This document shows, one piece after another, positions 1 through 8,221 of a stretch of DNA of 46,815 nt. Position numbers and translations under genes: made by a program. How positions within the stretch are numbered: position 1 is the stretch's first letter; each line of letters begins with the position of its first letter. The stretch spans positions 1 to 46,815 of the forward strand of contig JALSGV010000153.1 of the NCBI GenBank assembly GCA_026982565.1, written 5' to 3'. This DNA is from Gammaproteobacteria bacterium (GTDB lineage: Bacteria > Pseudomonadota > Gammaproteobacteria > SZUA-140). The notes below the pieces were generated by a model that saw only the letters and a program-made list of their open reading frames with translations, had not been told where the DNA came from and searched no databases.

Positions 1-190
1 CGCGCACTGCCGCATTGACCGCGCCAGTCTCTCCGCGCACCAGCACGGTGACATAACCGCCGCCGACGAATTCACGCCCGATCAACCGTACTTCCGCCGC
101 CTTGGTCATGGCGTCCGCCGCCTCGATAGCGGGGACCAGTCCCCGTGTCTCTATCATTCCCAGCGCAATACCATAGTTGTTTTCACTCAT
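1..190 (-). CDS. csoS1: Carboxysome shell hexamer protein CsoS1 (BMC domain), truncated by window edge
   Basis: The first 63 residues of a bacterial microcompartment (BMC) shell protein are present; the rest lies outside the window. The translation begins [17 protein letters not shown] and continues with the BMC features [17 protein letters not shown] and a glycine-rich [16 protein letters not shown]. CsoS1 proteins form the hexameric tiles of the alpha-carboxysome facets, whose small central pore lets bicarbonate and ribulose bisphosphate pass. It follows csoS4B by 22 bases on the same strand, the usual alpha-carboxysome order. Whether it is the A, B or C paralogue cannot be decided from this fragment. 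The start is the ATG at 190-188. Confidence 0.93.
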   Translation of the reverse strand, partial: MSENNYGIALGMIETRGLVPAIEAADAMTKAAEVRLIGREFVGGGYVTVLVRGETGAVNAAVR

Positions 191-212
191 TGCTCTATCT
201 CCATTTGATAAG

Positions 213-491
213 TCATTGCTCGTTGATAAATCCAGTTTGGCCGTTTTGTTCATCCCAGAAATCAATAATCCCTCCGACGGTCAAGTCTGTCAGGACAGCA
301 AAATCGCCGCAGGCATAACGGGCTGCGGATCCACTCACCACATACACCCAGTTACCAGGCCGGCAACCGCAGGTATCCACCGCCACCTGCAGCTTGCCGT
401 TGCCATCGCACAATACCCGCAAGCTGATCTGGTCAAGGCCAGGATGACGCTGAGTACAGACAAGCGGGCCCATTACCTTCAGGATTTCCAT
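213..491 (-). CDS. csoS4B: Carboxysome shell vertex pentamer protein CsoS4B
   Basis: A 92-residue protein of the BMC vertex (EutN/CcmL, BMV) family. Pentamers of CsoS4A and CsoS4B cap the twelve vertices of the icosahedral alpha-carboxysome and keep the shell tight to CO2. The family pattern is visible: [18 protein letters not shown] at the N-terminus, then [20 protein letters not shown], ending with [14 protein letters not shown] chose the ATG at 491-489, which shares a base with the csoS4A stop (TGATG), over an in-frame TTG one codon upstream. The coupling implies co-translation with csoS4A. A/B assignment rests on gene order. Confidence 0.93.
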   Translation of the reverse strand: MEILKVMGPLVCTQRHPGLDQISLRVLCDGNGKLQVAVDTCGCRPGNWVYVVSGSAARYACGDFAVLTDLTVGGIIDFWDEQNGQTGFINEQ

Positions 492-742
492 CAACCCTGA
501 TCCTCATCCCAATAATCGATGATGCCAACGATGGTCAGGTCACTGGGAAACTCCTTGCTGCCAGCCGCTTCACGAGCGGCGGAGCTGCCGACACAGATCA
601 CCCAGTCGCCTGGAGAACAGCCCACCGAGTCCACCGCCACCAAGCGGGTTTTACCGTCACGCACCACCTGAAGATGCTTGTGCTCCATGCCAGGAATCCG
701 GTTGGTTGCCACCAGGGGTTTTTCGACTTTGCAAATTTTCAT
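491..742 (-). CDS. csoS4A: Carboxysome shell vertex pentamer protein CsoS4A
   Basis: An 83-residue paralogue of the neighbouring CsoS4B. It shows the same family layout: MKICKVEKPLVATNRIPG, the central VAVDSVGCSPGDWVICVGSS, and the C-terminal LTIVGIIDYWDED. It builds pentamers that close shell vertices. The ATG at 742-740 shares a base with the csoSCA stop codon (TGATG), so csoSCA, csoS4A and csoS4B are chained by overlapping stop and start codons. An in-frame TTG one codon earlier is ignored. Length and position immediately after the carboxysomal carbonic anhydrase are standard for the family. Confidence 0.94.
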   Translation of the reverse strand: MKICKVEKPLVATNRIPGMEHKHLQVVRDGKTRLVAVDSVGCSPGDWVICVGSSAAREAAGSKEFPSDLTIVGIIDYWDEDQG

Positions 743-2256
743 CAATGTATCTCCGGACGATTCAATTCCAGAGAGCTGCCTATCGTTTCGGCACGCCCAT
801 CGGCATGACAGTCGCGCACCATCAGCAAGGTGTGTAACAAGCCACGCTCGGCATAGTCTTGGAATCGCGTTCGCACTGCCTCGTCCAGCTGCCGGCAGCG
901 ATCCACGGCGCGATCCCTCGCGCCGGGCACCTGCCCGTGGTAATCGCAGCGTATTACCACGGGGATGGGCAGCCCCCGCGAGACATTCAGGGCCGAGAAG
1001 ATCCTGACACCCACATCCATATCCTTGCCTCCCTCTTCCACTGTTTTCAGGTAGGCGAAATAAGTAAGGTTACGCAGTTGAACCTCCTCGAATCCGATGC
1101 CCATTCCGATGAAACGCTCCTGATGACCGATATCCCGATAGCCGCCCTTATGATATTGACGGACATAATCGATCTGGGAAAAATTACCGCGCAGCAAGCG
1201 GGCAGACAGCCTCAACATGCCCTGTGGCGGAGGTGTTCCCTGATGGCGCCTGCAACTCTCCTCGATGAGGCGGAATACTCCTGATTCCTCACGGAGTCCA
1301 CCATGTTTGCTTTCCTGGTACAATTCCATTGCATCAATGTAGTGAACAGGATCGATTTCTCCGTCCGCATCCGGCAGATGGAGCCGGATCGCATCGCTGT
1401 CCGTGTCAACACCGATCAGTAACAAATCGATCGATGCGCCGCAGCAGAAACTGTTCTCCACTCCCTGGCGAAAAGCCCGCAGGCGGGCCAAGGCCGCTTC
1501 GGCAGCCCGCCTGGTATCGCTGCCATGAGCCGCACAGCCCTCGTTTTCAGGCGCAACCGAGCTGTGATGGTATACTGCAACCTTGAGATAGCGTGTTGGC
1601 ATATCTGCACTGTTAGGCCGCCCTTCCCGATAGCGCAACATCTCTGTCTCGACCCACTTCTGCACACTATCATCGATATCAAACATTGCTCCTGCGTAGG
1701 ACTTGCGGCGCACGGCCTTATAGGGGAGCCGCAACACATAGCGTATGACATGCGCCAAGCGCCCATCGGCGCAAGGTGAAACATCCATGATATGGAAGCC
1801 GCACTCCTGCAGAAATACCTGAAAGGCATCGTCATCCTCCCGGGCCAGTGGTCTCGTGGTGAAAAACTCATCCGACAAGCGGCGAAATGTTTCGAAAACA
1901 CACCAGGCGTAGATCCGGCCAATGTCCAGGGGTTTGATCCAGCTGTCCGCCAACATCGATTGCGGCAAGTTGAATCCAAGATCAGCCTGAGCGATCGCCT
2001 GCGCCTGTTCCATAAAGTCAGTTTCATGTTGCACGGACGAGAGTCGGCGCAAGGCTGGCTCGATGCGGAAGAAAGCCTGCTTTACCTGCTGCTCGTACTG
2101 GCGCAGGAGGGCATTCTCAGCCATATCAGTAAGCGGATGCACATCAACGCGCTCAGAACAATACCCCGCCATGGCATAAGCCCTGCCCCTGGCTGAGTGT
2201 GGCAACGGCTGAGCGCGTTGCAATCTGCGTCTATTTCTCGATCGGCTGTTGTACAT
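742..2256 (-). CDS. csoSCA: Carboxysomal carbonic anhydrase CsoSCA (CsoS3)
   Basis: A 504-residue carbonic anhydrase that converts bicarbonate to CO2 inside the carboxysome, close to RuBisCO. It belongs to the divergent beta-type CsoSCA family. The zinc site is recognisable: Cys162 in PCADGRLAH, a His at 230/231 in YHHSS, and Cys241 in EGCAAHGSD. Asp164 and Arg166, in the CADGR motif, match the catalytic Asp-Arg dyad of beta-carbonic anhydrases. The first 40 residues are basic and look disordered, as in homologues where this tail tethers the enzyme to RuBisCO. The C-terminal half is the degenerate second domain. Length is close to the usual 510-515. It follows csoS2 by 109 bases and is coupled to csoS4A. 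Confidence 0.95.
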   Translation of the reverse strand: MYNSRSRNRRRLQRAQPLPHSARGRAYAMAGYCSERVDVHPLTDMAENALLRQYEQQVKQAFFRIEPALRRLSSVQHETDFMEQAQAIAQADLGFNLPQSMLADSWIKPLDIGRIYAWCVFETFRRLSDEFFTTRPLAREDDDAFQVFLQECGFHIMDVSPCADGRLAHVIRYVLRLPYKAVRRKSYAGAMFDIDDSVQKWVETEMLRYREGRPNSADMPTRYLKVAVYHHSSVAPENEGCAAHGSDTRRAAEAALARLRAFRQGVENSFCCGASIDLLLIGVDTDSDAIRLHLPDADGEIDPVHYIDAMELYQESKHGGLREESGVFRLIEESCRRHQGTPPPQGMLRLSARLLRGNFSQIDYVRQYHKGGYRDIGHQERFIGMGIGFEEVQLRNLTYFAYLKTVEEGGKDMDVGVRIFSALNVSRGLPIPVVIRCDYHGQVPGARDRAVDRCRQLDEAVRTRFQDYAERGLLHTLLMVRDCHADGRAETIGSSLELNRPEIH

Positions 2257-2365
2257 TGAAAATCAATTTCCCAAGGCATTTATTGCTTCATTTCCGCATA
2301 AGAAAGCTGGAGGACGGCATACTCCATCCAATACTGCCCCCAAAATGAAAATAAGTCCGGACCTG

Positions 2366-4231
2366 CTAACCTCGCGCACCTCCCGAGAGTGTCACCAATG
2401 CACCTTTCTCGGTTCCGCCTGTGCCGCCCGTCACGCTTACCTCGCTGGGGGGCACGCCTTCATTCCGCTTGGACTCGACGGATGGCATCGCACTGACGGG
2501 ACCGCGCCGGGTCGGGTTGCGCCTCACAGCCGAAGCACCTTCGGTTCCGGTCACCCTATCGCCGCGATCCCAGTCATCACCAGTAACTCTTTGTGCAGTA
2601 TCGATCCCTTCTCCGGTGACACGAGACTCCCGGGGCGCCTCTGACATTACAGGTTCGGCTGGCCTCACAGGGCTGTCTTTCACCTGTCCAAAACGGGCCT
2701 GGTCTGTACCGGTCACCTTGCCCTCTCCCATGGAGAAGACCCCACTGATGCGTCCCTGCTCATACCTGGAACCAGTCACCCCTCTTGGGGATGGCGTTTC
2801 ACCGGCATCCAGGGCTGCATGGTTTGGCGGCGCCACACTGAAGGCTCCCCATGCCGTCCCGGTCAATGGTTGGGGAAAGTCCGTCTCGCCAATCTGGGCC
2901 GGCTGGGCCCCACACACTTCACTCTGTGCAGCAGCACCGATATAGGCCGTGCCGCTGACATTGAGACATGCCCCCTTTTCAGCGCCTGTAAGCCCGCCCA
3001 GGGAGGGTTGAATACCGCTAATATCCCGTCCGACGTTACCTCCTCCGCGCTGCGCACGCGCCACAGCCAATTGCGTCTCGTCAGGCTCACAATACGCCTG
3101 ATATTGTTCGACACCGGCATATGGCGTGCCGGTTACCGCTTTGCAGGTGCCTGCCTCATCTCCTGTAACCTGGCGGGAACGGGCCGGCTTGGATCCAGAG
3201 ACAATCTGGCCGCGCGTGGTCTGAGAGAAACTGACTTTGGCGCCACCTGGCTCGGGCCTGGTTTCACAGAAATCCTCATACTGCTCACGGCCTACATATT
3301 CGTCGCCAGTTACGACACGGCAACTTCCGCGCTCGTCGCCCGTGACTTTGCTGCTGCGACCGACCCTGCCGCCACTCGTTACCCGCGCGCCACGCAGTGT
3401 TTCCGTAGTTTCCACCTTGCCAGGCACATTGACCCCGTCACTGTGACAGAACTCCTCGAACACCTCGCTCGCCAGGTATTCCGTGCCAGTTACAGCACGG
3501 CAAAGGCCAACTTCATCACCCGTCGTTTTTTCACTGTGCGACACCCTGGTCCCGCTGACTTCCTTGGTGGCGCGCGCCGGACGCAGCCGCCCAACAGGTT
3601 GAGAACGTCCCCCCCCAACAGCGCCGCGCGTCGCGCGTTGTGCCCTGACACTGCGGGCAAGATCACGGCCAGAAATATCAGGGTTTTGTTGCCGAACAAG
3701 CTGCGCGGAATTGAGTCCCTTGCGGCAGATATCCGCGCCATTCTTGCCATGCAGGGACATCGCCTGCCGGCGCATCTTGGAATTCAGGCGTCCCGCACTG
3801 CTCGGCGTGACAATTCCCGTTTCCTTACTGCGCCGCTTTACCTGCACAGCGCTTGGCGGGACTTCTGATTTACCCGGTTTCTCCGCCTCAACCTGGCCGC
3901 AAGCCCCGCTGCCATTGCATCCACAGCCGCATTCCTTTGTCTGCTGCGGAACACCGGTATTGCGCATGTCATTTTGCGCGCGCTGGCGGTCCTTTGACGC
4001 CATGGCGCTCTTCCCATATCGTGACATCGCCTTGCGGCGGGCCAGAGATGCGCTCCGGCCATTCTCCATTGAAGACACACTGCTGCGGGCGGTGTTCTTG
4101 ACCACCGGTTTCTCTTCCATTGCTGCGGATGCCATTGCACCTGCCCTGGGGTCCAGCACCTTCTTACCATGAACCTGGGCCTCACGGCGCTTTCGGGCTG
4201 CGCGTCTTCCCGACATATCTTGATTGGCCAT
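2366..4231 (-). CDS. csoS2: Carboxysome assembly scaffold CsoS2 (compact form)
   Basis: A 621-residue disordered scaffold that links RuBisCO to the shell. N-terminal RuBisCO-binding repeats are visible as basic helices near residues 9-24 (RRAARKRREAQVHGKK), 59-74 (LARRKAMSRYGK), 149-163 (KMRRQAMSLHGK) and 189-203. The middle region has about three full M-repeats, roughly 225-262, 283-322 and 344-381, each with VTGDE..G.C and VTG..Y blocks and a terminal Cys; a fourth, shorter one lies at 412-440. The C-terminal shell anchor has further VTG/ISG repeats and RRNPTRRGPVSAMP. A cysteine cluster (CGCGC, 101-105, with C111) is notable. Halothiobacillus CsoS2 has about 870 residues and more M-repeats, so this one is short. 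The start at 4231 has AGGTGAG upstream. I could not identify a frameshift site like the one that gives CsoS2A in Halothiobacillus. Confidence 0.95.
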   Translation of the reverse strand: MANQDMSGRRAARKRREAQVHGKKVLDPRAGAMASAAMEEKPVVKNTARSSVSSMENGRSASLARRKAMSRYGKSAMASKDRQRAQNDMRNTGVPQQTKECGCGCNGSGACGQVEAEKPGKSEVPPSAVQVKRRSKETGIVTPSSAGRLNSKMRRQAMSLHGKNGADICRKGLNSAQLVRQQNPDISGRDLARSVRAQRATRGAVGGGRSQPVGRLRPARATKEVSGTRVSHSEKTTGDEVGLCRAVTGTEYLASEVFEEFCHSDGVNVPGKVETTETLRGARVTSGGRVGRSSKVTGDERGSCRVVTGDEYVGREQYEDFCETRPEPGGAKVSFSQTTRGQIVSGSKPARSRQVTGDEAGTCKAVTGTPYAGVEQYQAYCEPDETQLAVARAQRGGGNVGRDISGIQPSLGGLTGAEKGACLNVSGTAYIGAAAQSEVCGAQPAQIGETDFPQPLTGTAWGAFSVAPPNHAALDAGETPSPRGVTGSRYEQGRISGVFSMGEGKVTGTDQARFGQVKDSPVRPAEPVMSEAPRESRVTGEGIDTAQRVTGDDWDRGDRVTGTEGASAVRRNPTRRGPVSAMPSVESKRNEGVPPSEVSVTGGTGGTEKGALVTLSGGARG

Positions 4232-4249
4232 AATTGAGTCTCACCTGTT

Positions 4250-4286
4250 AAAAAAAGCCTGGCCAGCCATAACGGCATGGCCAACC
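4250..4286 (-). terminator. Terminator-like hairpin between cbbS and csoS2
   Basis: Read on the minus strand, a 10-pair stem (GGTTGGCCAT with ATGGCTGGCC, three G-T wobbles) has a six-base loop. The stem is followed by AGGC and a run of seven T. It starts four bases after the cbbS stop codon and ends 18 bases before csoS2. An intrinsic terminator inside the operon would let part of transcription stop after cbbLS, raising RuBisCO over shell and scaffold proteins. The structure is seen directly; partial termination is inferred. It could also be an mRNA-stabilising 3' hairpin. Confidence 0.65.
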
Positions 4287-4290
4287 ATCA

Positions 4291-4641
4291 TTACCAAGCC
4301 GCCTTGCCACGATAAACGACGAAACAAACACCCTGGCTCTGGGTATAGTTGTCATATCCAATCAGACGGACATGATGATCAGGGTAGGTCCGGTGGCAGG
4401 CTTCCAGCTCCGATACAACGGTTGACAGATCCTGCTCACCGAAGAACGGCAATTTCCACATGGTCCAGTAATAATCAGTGGCGCGGGCAGGGCTCTCATG
4501 CTCAATGGCCGGGGTCAGCCCCATGCTCAGCATATAGCTGATCTGTTCGTAGATTTCCTGCTGTGTCAGCGGCGGCAAAAAAGAGAATGTCTCGAGCGTT
4601 TGCTGGGTGCGGTAGTCACCGGTTGAAGCATTTGTATTCAT
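4291..4641 (-). CDS. cbbS: RuBisCO small subunit, form IA
   Basis: A 116-residue small subunit of ribulose-1,5-bisphosphate carboxylase/oxygenase. It caps the large-subunit octamer to give the L8S8 enzyme. Family features include ETFSFLPPLTQQEIYEQISY, YWTMWKLPFFGEQD, the Cys-containing ELEACHRTYPDHHVRLIGYD, and the C-terminal CFVVYRG. The length fits form IA carboxysomal enzymes. A strong ribosome site (AGGAG) sits six bases before the ATG at 4641, and the gene follows cbbL by 34 bases. It is followed at once by the hairpin at 4250-4286. Confidence 0.97.
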   Translation of the reverse strand: MNTNASTGDYRTQQTLETFSFLPPLTQQEIYEQISYMLSMGLTPAIEHESPARATDYYWTMWKLPFFGEQDLSTVVSELEACHRTYPDHHVRLIGYDNYTQSQGVCFVVYRGKAAW

Positions 4642-4675
4642 GGTTTTCTCCTAGATCTGTTTCCACTCAAAATTG

Positions 4676-6088
4676 TCAGGCAATGTCCAGCTTGTCCACG
4701 GTTTCAAACTCGAACTTGATCTCTTTCCATGTCTCCATGGCCATCGCCAGCTCGGGACTGTTGCCGGCCGCGGCAGTCAGGATATCCTTGGCCTCACGCT
4801 CCAACTCCCGGCCCTCGTTGCGCGCCTTGACGCACGCCTCCAGGGCAACGCGGTTGGCGGCGGCGCCAGCCGCATTCCCCCATGGATGGCCCTGCGTGCC
4901 GCCACCAAACTGAAGGATCGAATCATCACCAAAGATATTCACCAACGCGGGCATGTGCCATACATGAATCCCTCCGGAGGCCACCGCAAATACGCCCGGC
5001 ATGGAACCCCAGTCCTGATCGAAGAAAATTCCGCGGCTGCGGTCTTCCGGAACAAAGGATTCCCTGAGCTGGTCCACGTAACCCAATGTGGATGCCCGGT
5101 CACCTTCCAACTTACCTACGACGGTCCCAGTATGCAGGTGATCCCCTCCGGAGAGGCGCAAGCACTTGGCCAGCACCCGGAAATGAATGCCATGTTTCGG
5201 ATGGCGGTCAATTACCGCATGCATCGCGCGGTGGATGTGCAGGATGAGCCCGTTTTTACGGCACCACTTGGCCAACCCTGAATTGGCGGTAAACCCACCG
5301 GTCAGAAAGTCATGCATGATGACTGGCTGACCCAACTCCTTGGCGAACTCGGCGCGCTCATACATTTCCTCAGGCGTGTTGGCCGTCACATTCAAGTAGT
5401 GACCCTTGACCTCACCGGTTTCCTCCCGCGCCTTTTCGACAGCCATGGCCACGAACTCAAAACGATTCTGCCAACGCATAAAAGGCTGCGAATTGACATT
5501 CTCGTCATCCTTGGTCAGATCCAGACCACCACGCAGACATTCGTAAACCGCGCGACCGTAGTTCTTCGCGGACAGGCCCAGTTTGGGCTTGATGGTGCAA
5601 CCCAACAGCGGACGGCCGTACTTGTTGAGCTTGTCGCGCTCGACCTGGATACCGCTGGGTGGTCCAAGGCAGGTCTTGACGAACGCGATGGGAAAGCGGA
5701 TATCTTCAAGCCGCAAATGCTTCAGCGCCTTGAACCCAAATACGTTGCCCACCAGAGAAGTCAGCACATTGACAATAGAACCCTCCTCGAACAGATCGAG
5801 GGGATATGCGATAAAGGCATAAAAACAGTCTTTGTCGCCGGGCACATCTTCGATCCGATAAGCGCGTCCCTTGTAGAATTCCATGTCAGTCAACAGCTCG
5901 GACCATACTGTACTCCAGGTTCCGGTCGAGGACTCAGCCGCAACCGCCGCCGCCGCCTCTTCCCTTGGCACGCCCTCCTGAGGGGTAACCTTGAAGCACG
6001 CCAGCAGGTCGGTGTCGAGCGGAACGTAATCCGGGGTCCAGTAAAGGTCGCGATACTCTTTTACGCCAGCATCATATTTCTTTGCCAT
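4676..6088 (-). CDS. cbbL: RuBisCO large subunit, form IA
   Basis: A 470-residue catalytic subunit that carboxylates ribulose-1,5-bisphosphate. Catalytic residues are present: Lys167 in [10 protein letters not shown] (plant Lys175), the carbamylated Lys193 with Asp195 and Glu196 in [14 protein letters not shown], the loop-6 lysine in [10 protein letters not shown], and the C-terminal [19 protein letters not shown]. Length and the N-terminal [19 protein letters not shown] are typical of carboxysomal form IA. It opens the cbbL-cbbS-csoS2-csoSCA-csoS4AB-csoS1 operon. An AGGAG motif lies ten bases before the ATG. The 464-base upstream region is shared with the divergent mcdA and contains a promoter-like site with a dyad, but no cbbR gene lies in the window. 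Confidence 0.98.
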   Translation of the reverse strand: MAKKYDAGVKEYRDLYWTPDYVPLDTDLLACFKVTPQEGVPREEAAAAVAAESSTGTWSTVWSELLTDMEFYKGRAYRIEDVPGDKDCFYAFIAYPLDLFEEGSIVNVLTSLVGNVFGFKALKHLRLEDIRFPIAFVKTCLGPPSGIQVERDKLNKYGRPLLGCTIKPKLGLSAKNYGRAVYECLRGGLDLTKDDENVNSQPFMRWQNRFEFVAMAVEKAREETGEVKGHYLNVTANTPEEMYERAEFAKELGQPVIMHDFLTGGFTANSGLAKWCRKNGLILHIHRAMHAVIDRHPKHGIHFRVLAKCLRLSGGDHLHTGTVVGKLEGDRASTLGYVDQLRESFVPEDRSRGIFFDQDWGSMPGVFAVASGGIHVWHMPALVNIFGDDSILQFGGGTQGHPWGNAAGAAANRVALEACVKARNEGRELEREAKDILTAAAGNSPELAMAMETWKEIKFEFETVDKLDIA

Positions 6089-6552
6089 GGTCAGCTCACT
6101 CCTGAAGTGGTTATGTAAAATTCTAGTTGAGCATAAGACTACTGCCGCCGAGCTTTCAAAACCAATCGATAGTTTGAATGCATTTCATCTATAATCCTGC
6201 ATACCAAGCGCTACCCCCTTGAATCGCCCCGTTTAAATTTTTCAACATACCAACATCGAGAATTTTCAATGCGCGCACACTTTAGAGCACCGCGATCATT
6301 TCCCGCGCAATTAATAATGTATTTGGGGCGCCTTGGCTTTCCTTGAAAGTTGCACAAACGTACCGCGCTTGCACTTACCGCGCCGGGAGAAATGGACTAT
6401 GGCGAATCGGGTGACGTGGTGACTGGACTGCATGGCAACCACCTGGTCCCTGCTTGGCCTGGGCGCAGCGACTCAACATTTAGGTCGCTCAAATAAGGCC
6501 TTGTTATCGCTTGTCTTATGGTGTTACATTCGACCCGGAAACCTAATAAAAC
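6089..6552. other. Divergent intergenic region cbbL / mcdA
   Basis: A 464-base AT-richer gap between the carboxysome operon (left) and mcdAB (right). It holds the candidate cbbL promoter and dyad described separately. On the plus side TTGTTA at 6501 and TTACAT 17 bases later form only a weak promoter candidate for mcdA. Short reading frames on both strands show no recognisable protein. I see no RNA gene, repeat or cbbR fragment in the remainder. Confidence 0.5.
6130..6192 (-). promoter_or_regulatory. Candidate cbbL promoter with upstream dyad (possible CbbR site)
   Basis: On the minus strand TTGAAA (6159-6154) is followed after 18 bases by TATGCT (6135-6130), a plausible sigma-70 pair upstream of cbbL. 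Just upstream of the -35, at 6169-6192, an imperfect dyad runs ATAG-A-TGAA-ATGCA-TTCA-AA-CTAT. Its placement and loose TNA-type symmetry fit a LysR-family activator such as CbbR, which normally controls cbb operons. No CbbR gene is in the window, so this assignment is inference from position and sequence only. Confidence 0.33.
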
Positions 6553-7206
6553 ATGCCCGACCTAATGTCATCACTGGTATTCTCAATTTCAAATCAGAAA
6601 GGCGGCACCGGAAAAACCACGCTAAGCGTGAACTTCGCTGCGGGATTATCCAAGCGCGGCCGCACCCTGCTGCTGGACGCAGACCCGCAAGGCTCTGCCT
6701 GGCAATGGGCGGGCATGGCAACTGAAGAACATACGTACCCGGCATCTGTGATAAGGGCGGAAGATGATCTGCAGTATGAAATAAACCGTCAGCGCCAGAA
6801 ACACCAGTTCATCGTAATTGACTGCCCCCCCACCCTGGAGACGGAAACCACATGGGCGGCCATGTCAGTCTCGGATATGGTTCTTATTCCCGTGCAGCCA
6901 TCGCCCATCGACCTATGGGCCAGCCTGCGCCTGTCCTCAGCCATTGGCCGGATCAGAAACAAGGTCAACCCGGAGCTGAAAGCCTTCATCATCGTAAACC
7001 AGGTCGAGCAGAGAAATGCGCTGTCACGCGCCATGCAACAGGCCCTCGCGGAATTTGAGATTCCCTCTCTCAAGGGTGTGCTGCGCCGCCGCGCGGTCTA
7101 CCGCTCCACCGCCCTGGAAGGTGTCAGCGTTTTCTGCTATGGAAAGCGTGGCGAGGCGGCCGCGGAGGAAATTGATTCAATCATCGAGGAGGTATTGCAA
7201 AAATGA
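6553..7206 (+). CDS. mcdA: Carboxysome-positioning ParA-type ATPase McdA
   Basis: A 217-residue ParA/MinD-family ATPase. The deviant Walker A motif is at residues 15-22 (KGGTGKTT), with a switch I region (LDADPQGSAWQW) and Walker B (FIVIDCPPTLE). Family members form gradients on the nucleoid and move cargo. Here the cargo is probably the carboxysome, because the gene is divergent from cbbL and overlaps a tiny McdB-like gene by four bases. The length matches alpha-carboxysome McdA rather than longer plasmid ParA proteins. A second in-frame ATG at 6565 (MSSLVFSISNQKGG) is an equally possible start; neither has a clear ribosome site. A generic orphan ParA is the alternative, but the partner gene argues against it. 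Confidence 0.85.
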   Translation: MPDLMSSLVFSISNQKGGTGKTTLSVNFAAGLSKRGRTLLLDADPQGSAWQWAGMATEEHTYPASVIRAEDDLQYEINRQRQKHQFIVIDCPPTLETETTWAAMSVSDMVLIPVQPSPIDLWASLRLSSAIGRIRNKVNPELKAFIIVNQVEQRNALSRAMQQALAEFEIPSLKGVLRRRAVYRSTALEGVSVFCYGKRGEAAAEEIDSIIEEVLQK

Positions 7207-7358
7207 AATCACGCCTGGAAGAAAAATTGGCCGCCACGGTCAGGGAAGCAAAACGCAAGGAAAAAACCACCGCCAAACCCTCCAAACCCGCCATCCGGAA
7301 AAAGGCGGGAGACTCGAAGAGCGGGCCAATTCCCACACGACGTGTATGGCCTGATTAA
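7203..7358 (+). CDS. mcdB: Small carboxysome-positioning adaptor McdB (alpha type)
   Basis: A 51-residue basic, low-complexity protein starting MKSRLEEKLAATVREAKRKE and ending PIPTRRVWPD. Its ATG at 7203 overlaps the mcdA stop in an ATGA arrangement. Alpha-type McdB proteins are small, disordered and carry an invariant tryptophan close to the C-terminus; here the only Trp is third from the end. McdB links the McdA gradient to the carboxysome so that the bodies are spaced along the nucleoid. At 51 residues it is at the small end. The identity rests on position, charge and the terminal Trp motif, because the protein is too short for domain evidence. Confidence 0.75.
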   Translation: MKSRLEEKLAATVREAKRKEKTTAKPSKPAIRKKAGDSKSGPIPTRRVWPD

Positions 7359-7384
7359 AAAACCTGAGCAGACCCAAAAGCACT

Positions 7385-7936
7385 TTATGCCGCCAGGCGG
7401 CGCGTCTTCTGGAGAAGCCTGAAAATGGATCGGGTATTGTTGAAACTGGATACCTCCTCCAGCGGCACCCAGGCAATCTGGTGCGACTCGTGGTTACCCG
7501 GCAAGGGCAGCCTGTCATCAATCTCCATCAGGAAACGAATATCAAAGTGCTCATGGCGTGGACTGTACTCGCTTTCGTATACCGTATGAATATCGACATC
7601 GAATATGGCATCGCTCATCAGCTTGATATGCTCTTCTGCGACACCCGTCTCCTCCGAAGCTTCATTCATTACCACGCGTAAAATGTCCGGGTCGCCATCC
7701 GCATGCCCGCCTGGATGCAGCCAGAGATCGAGTTTGCGGTGGTGCAGCAACAGCACATGGGAGCGCGCCGGATTCACTATCCAGGCGGAAGCGGATACGT
7801 GGCCTGGCCGCAGGCCGCGGTCGAAGCAATTGCTGTGCTCCATAACGAAGCGGCAAGTACGCGCGGCCATGGCTGCCTCTTCCAAATAAGGGGTCCTGTA
7901 GCGGGCAAGCAGTTCCAGAAGCTGTTGTCGATGCAT
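7385..7936 (-). CDS. NUDIX hydrolase
   Basis: A 183-residue NUDIX-fold pyrophosphohydrolase. The Nudix box lies at about residues 76-99 (LHPGGHAD...NEASEETGV). The core REUXEEXGU is present as NEASEETGV, with Asn in place of the usual Arg and Pro at the first Glu position. The N-terminal 40 residues form an amphipathic extension, and HVSASAWIVNP precedes the fold. NUDIX enzymes cleave nucleoside diphosphates linked to another group; the substrate cannot be told here. The gene converges on mcdB, with 26 bases between the stops. It has no evident functional link to either neighbour. Confidence 0.8.
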   Translation of the reverse strand: MHRQQLLELLARYRTPYLEEAAMAARTCRFVMEHSNCFDRGLRPGHVSASAWIVNPARSHVLLLHHRKLDLWLHPGGHADGDPDILRVVMNEASEETGVAEEHIKLMSDAIFDVDIHTVYESEYSPRHEHFDIRFLMEIDDRLPLPGNHESHQIAWVPLEEVSSFNNTRSIFRLLQKTRRLAA

Positions 7937-8221
7937 GATGTTGTCTCGTACGCGGTCCTGATAAGCAGCCTTGTAAGCTTACAGGAATAGACGCGCGCGC
8001 TTTATTGAAATAATCAATGCATCGTATTGCCCGGTTTCCTGAGATTATTGGAGGGAAATGAATGGCTGGGACGCCAGGCGCTTCCCTTCCCTCTGAGTTC
8101 CAGGCTCGGAGAGAAAGGGGCAGATGTCAGGTATTCGTCAAGACAAGCATTCATGCCTGAGTCGTGGGTTCAGGTTGTAATGAACCCGGCAACAACACCT
8201 TTGCCCTTCCCCGCCGATGCG

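Noticed and set aside
2819..3868. Long plus-strand open frame opposite csoS2
   Set aside because: It is the shadow of the repeat-rich, GC-biased csoS2 gene; the translation has no family features and csoS2 is unmistakable.
2366..4231. Repeated segments inside csoS2 as a possible CRISPR or DNA repeat array
   Set aside because: The repeats are protein-level CsoS2 N- and M-repeats with diverged codons, not direct DNA repeats with spacers.
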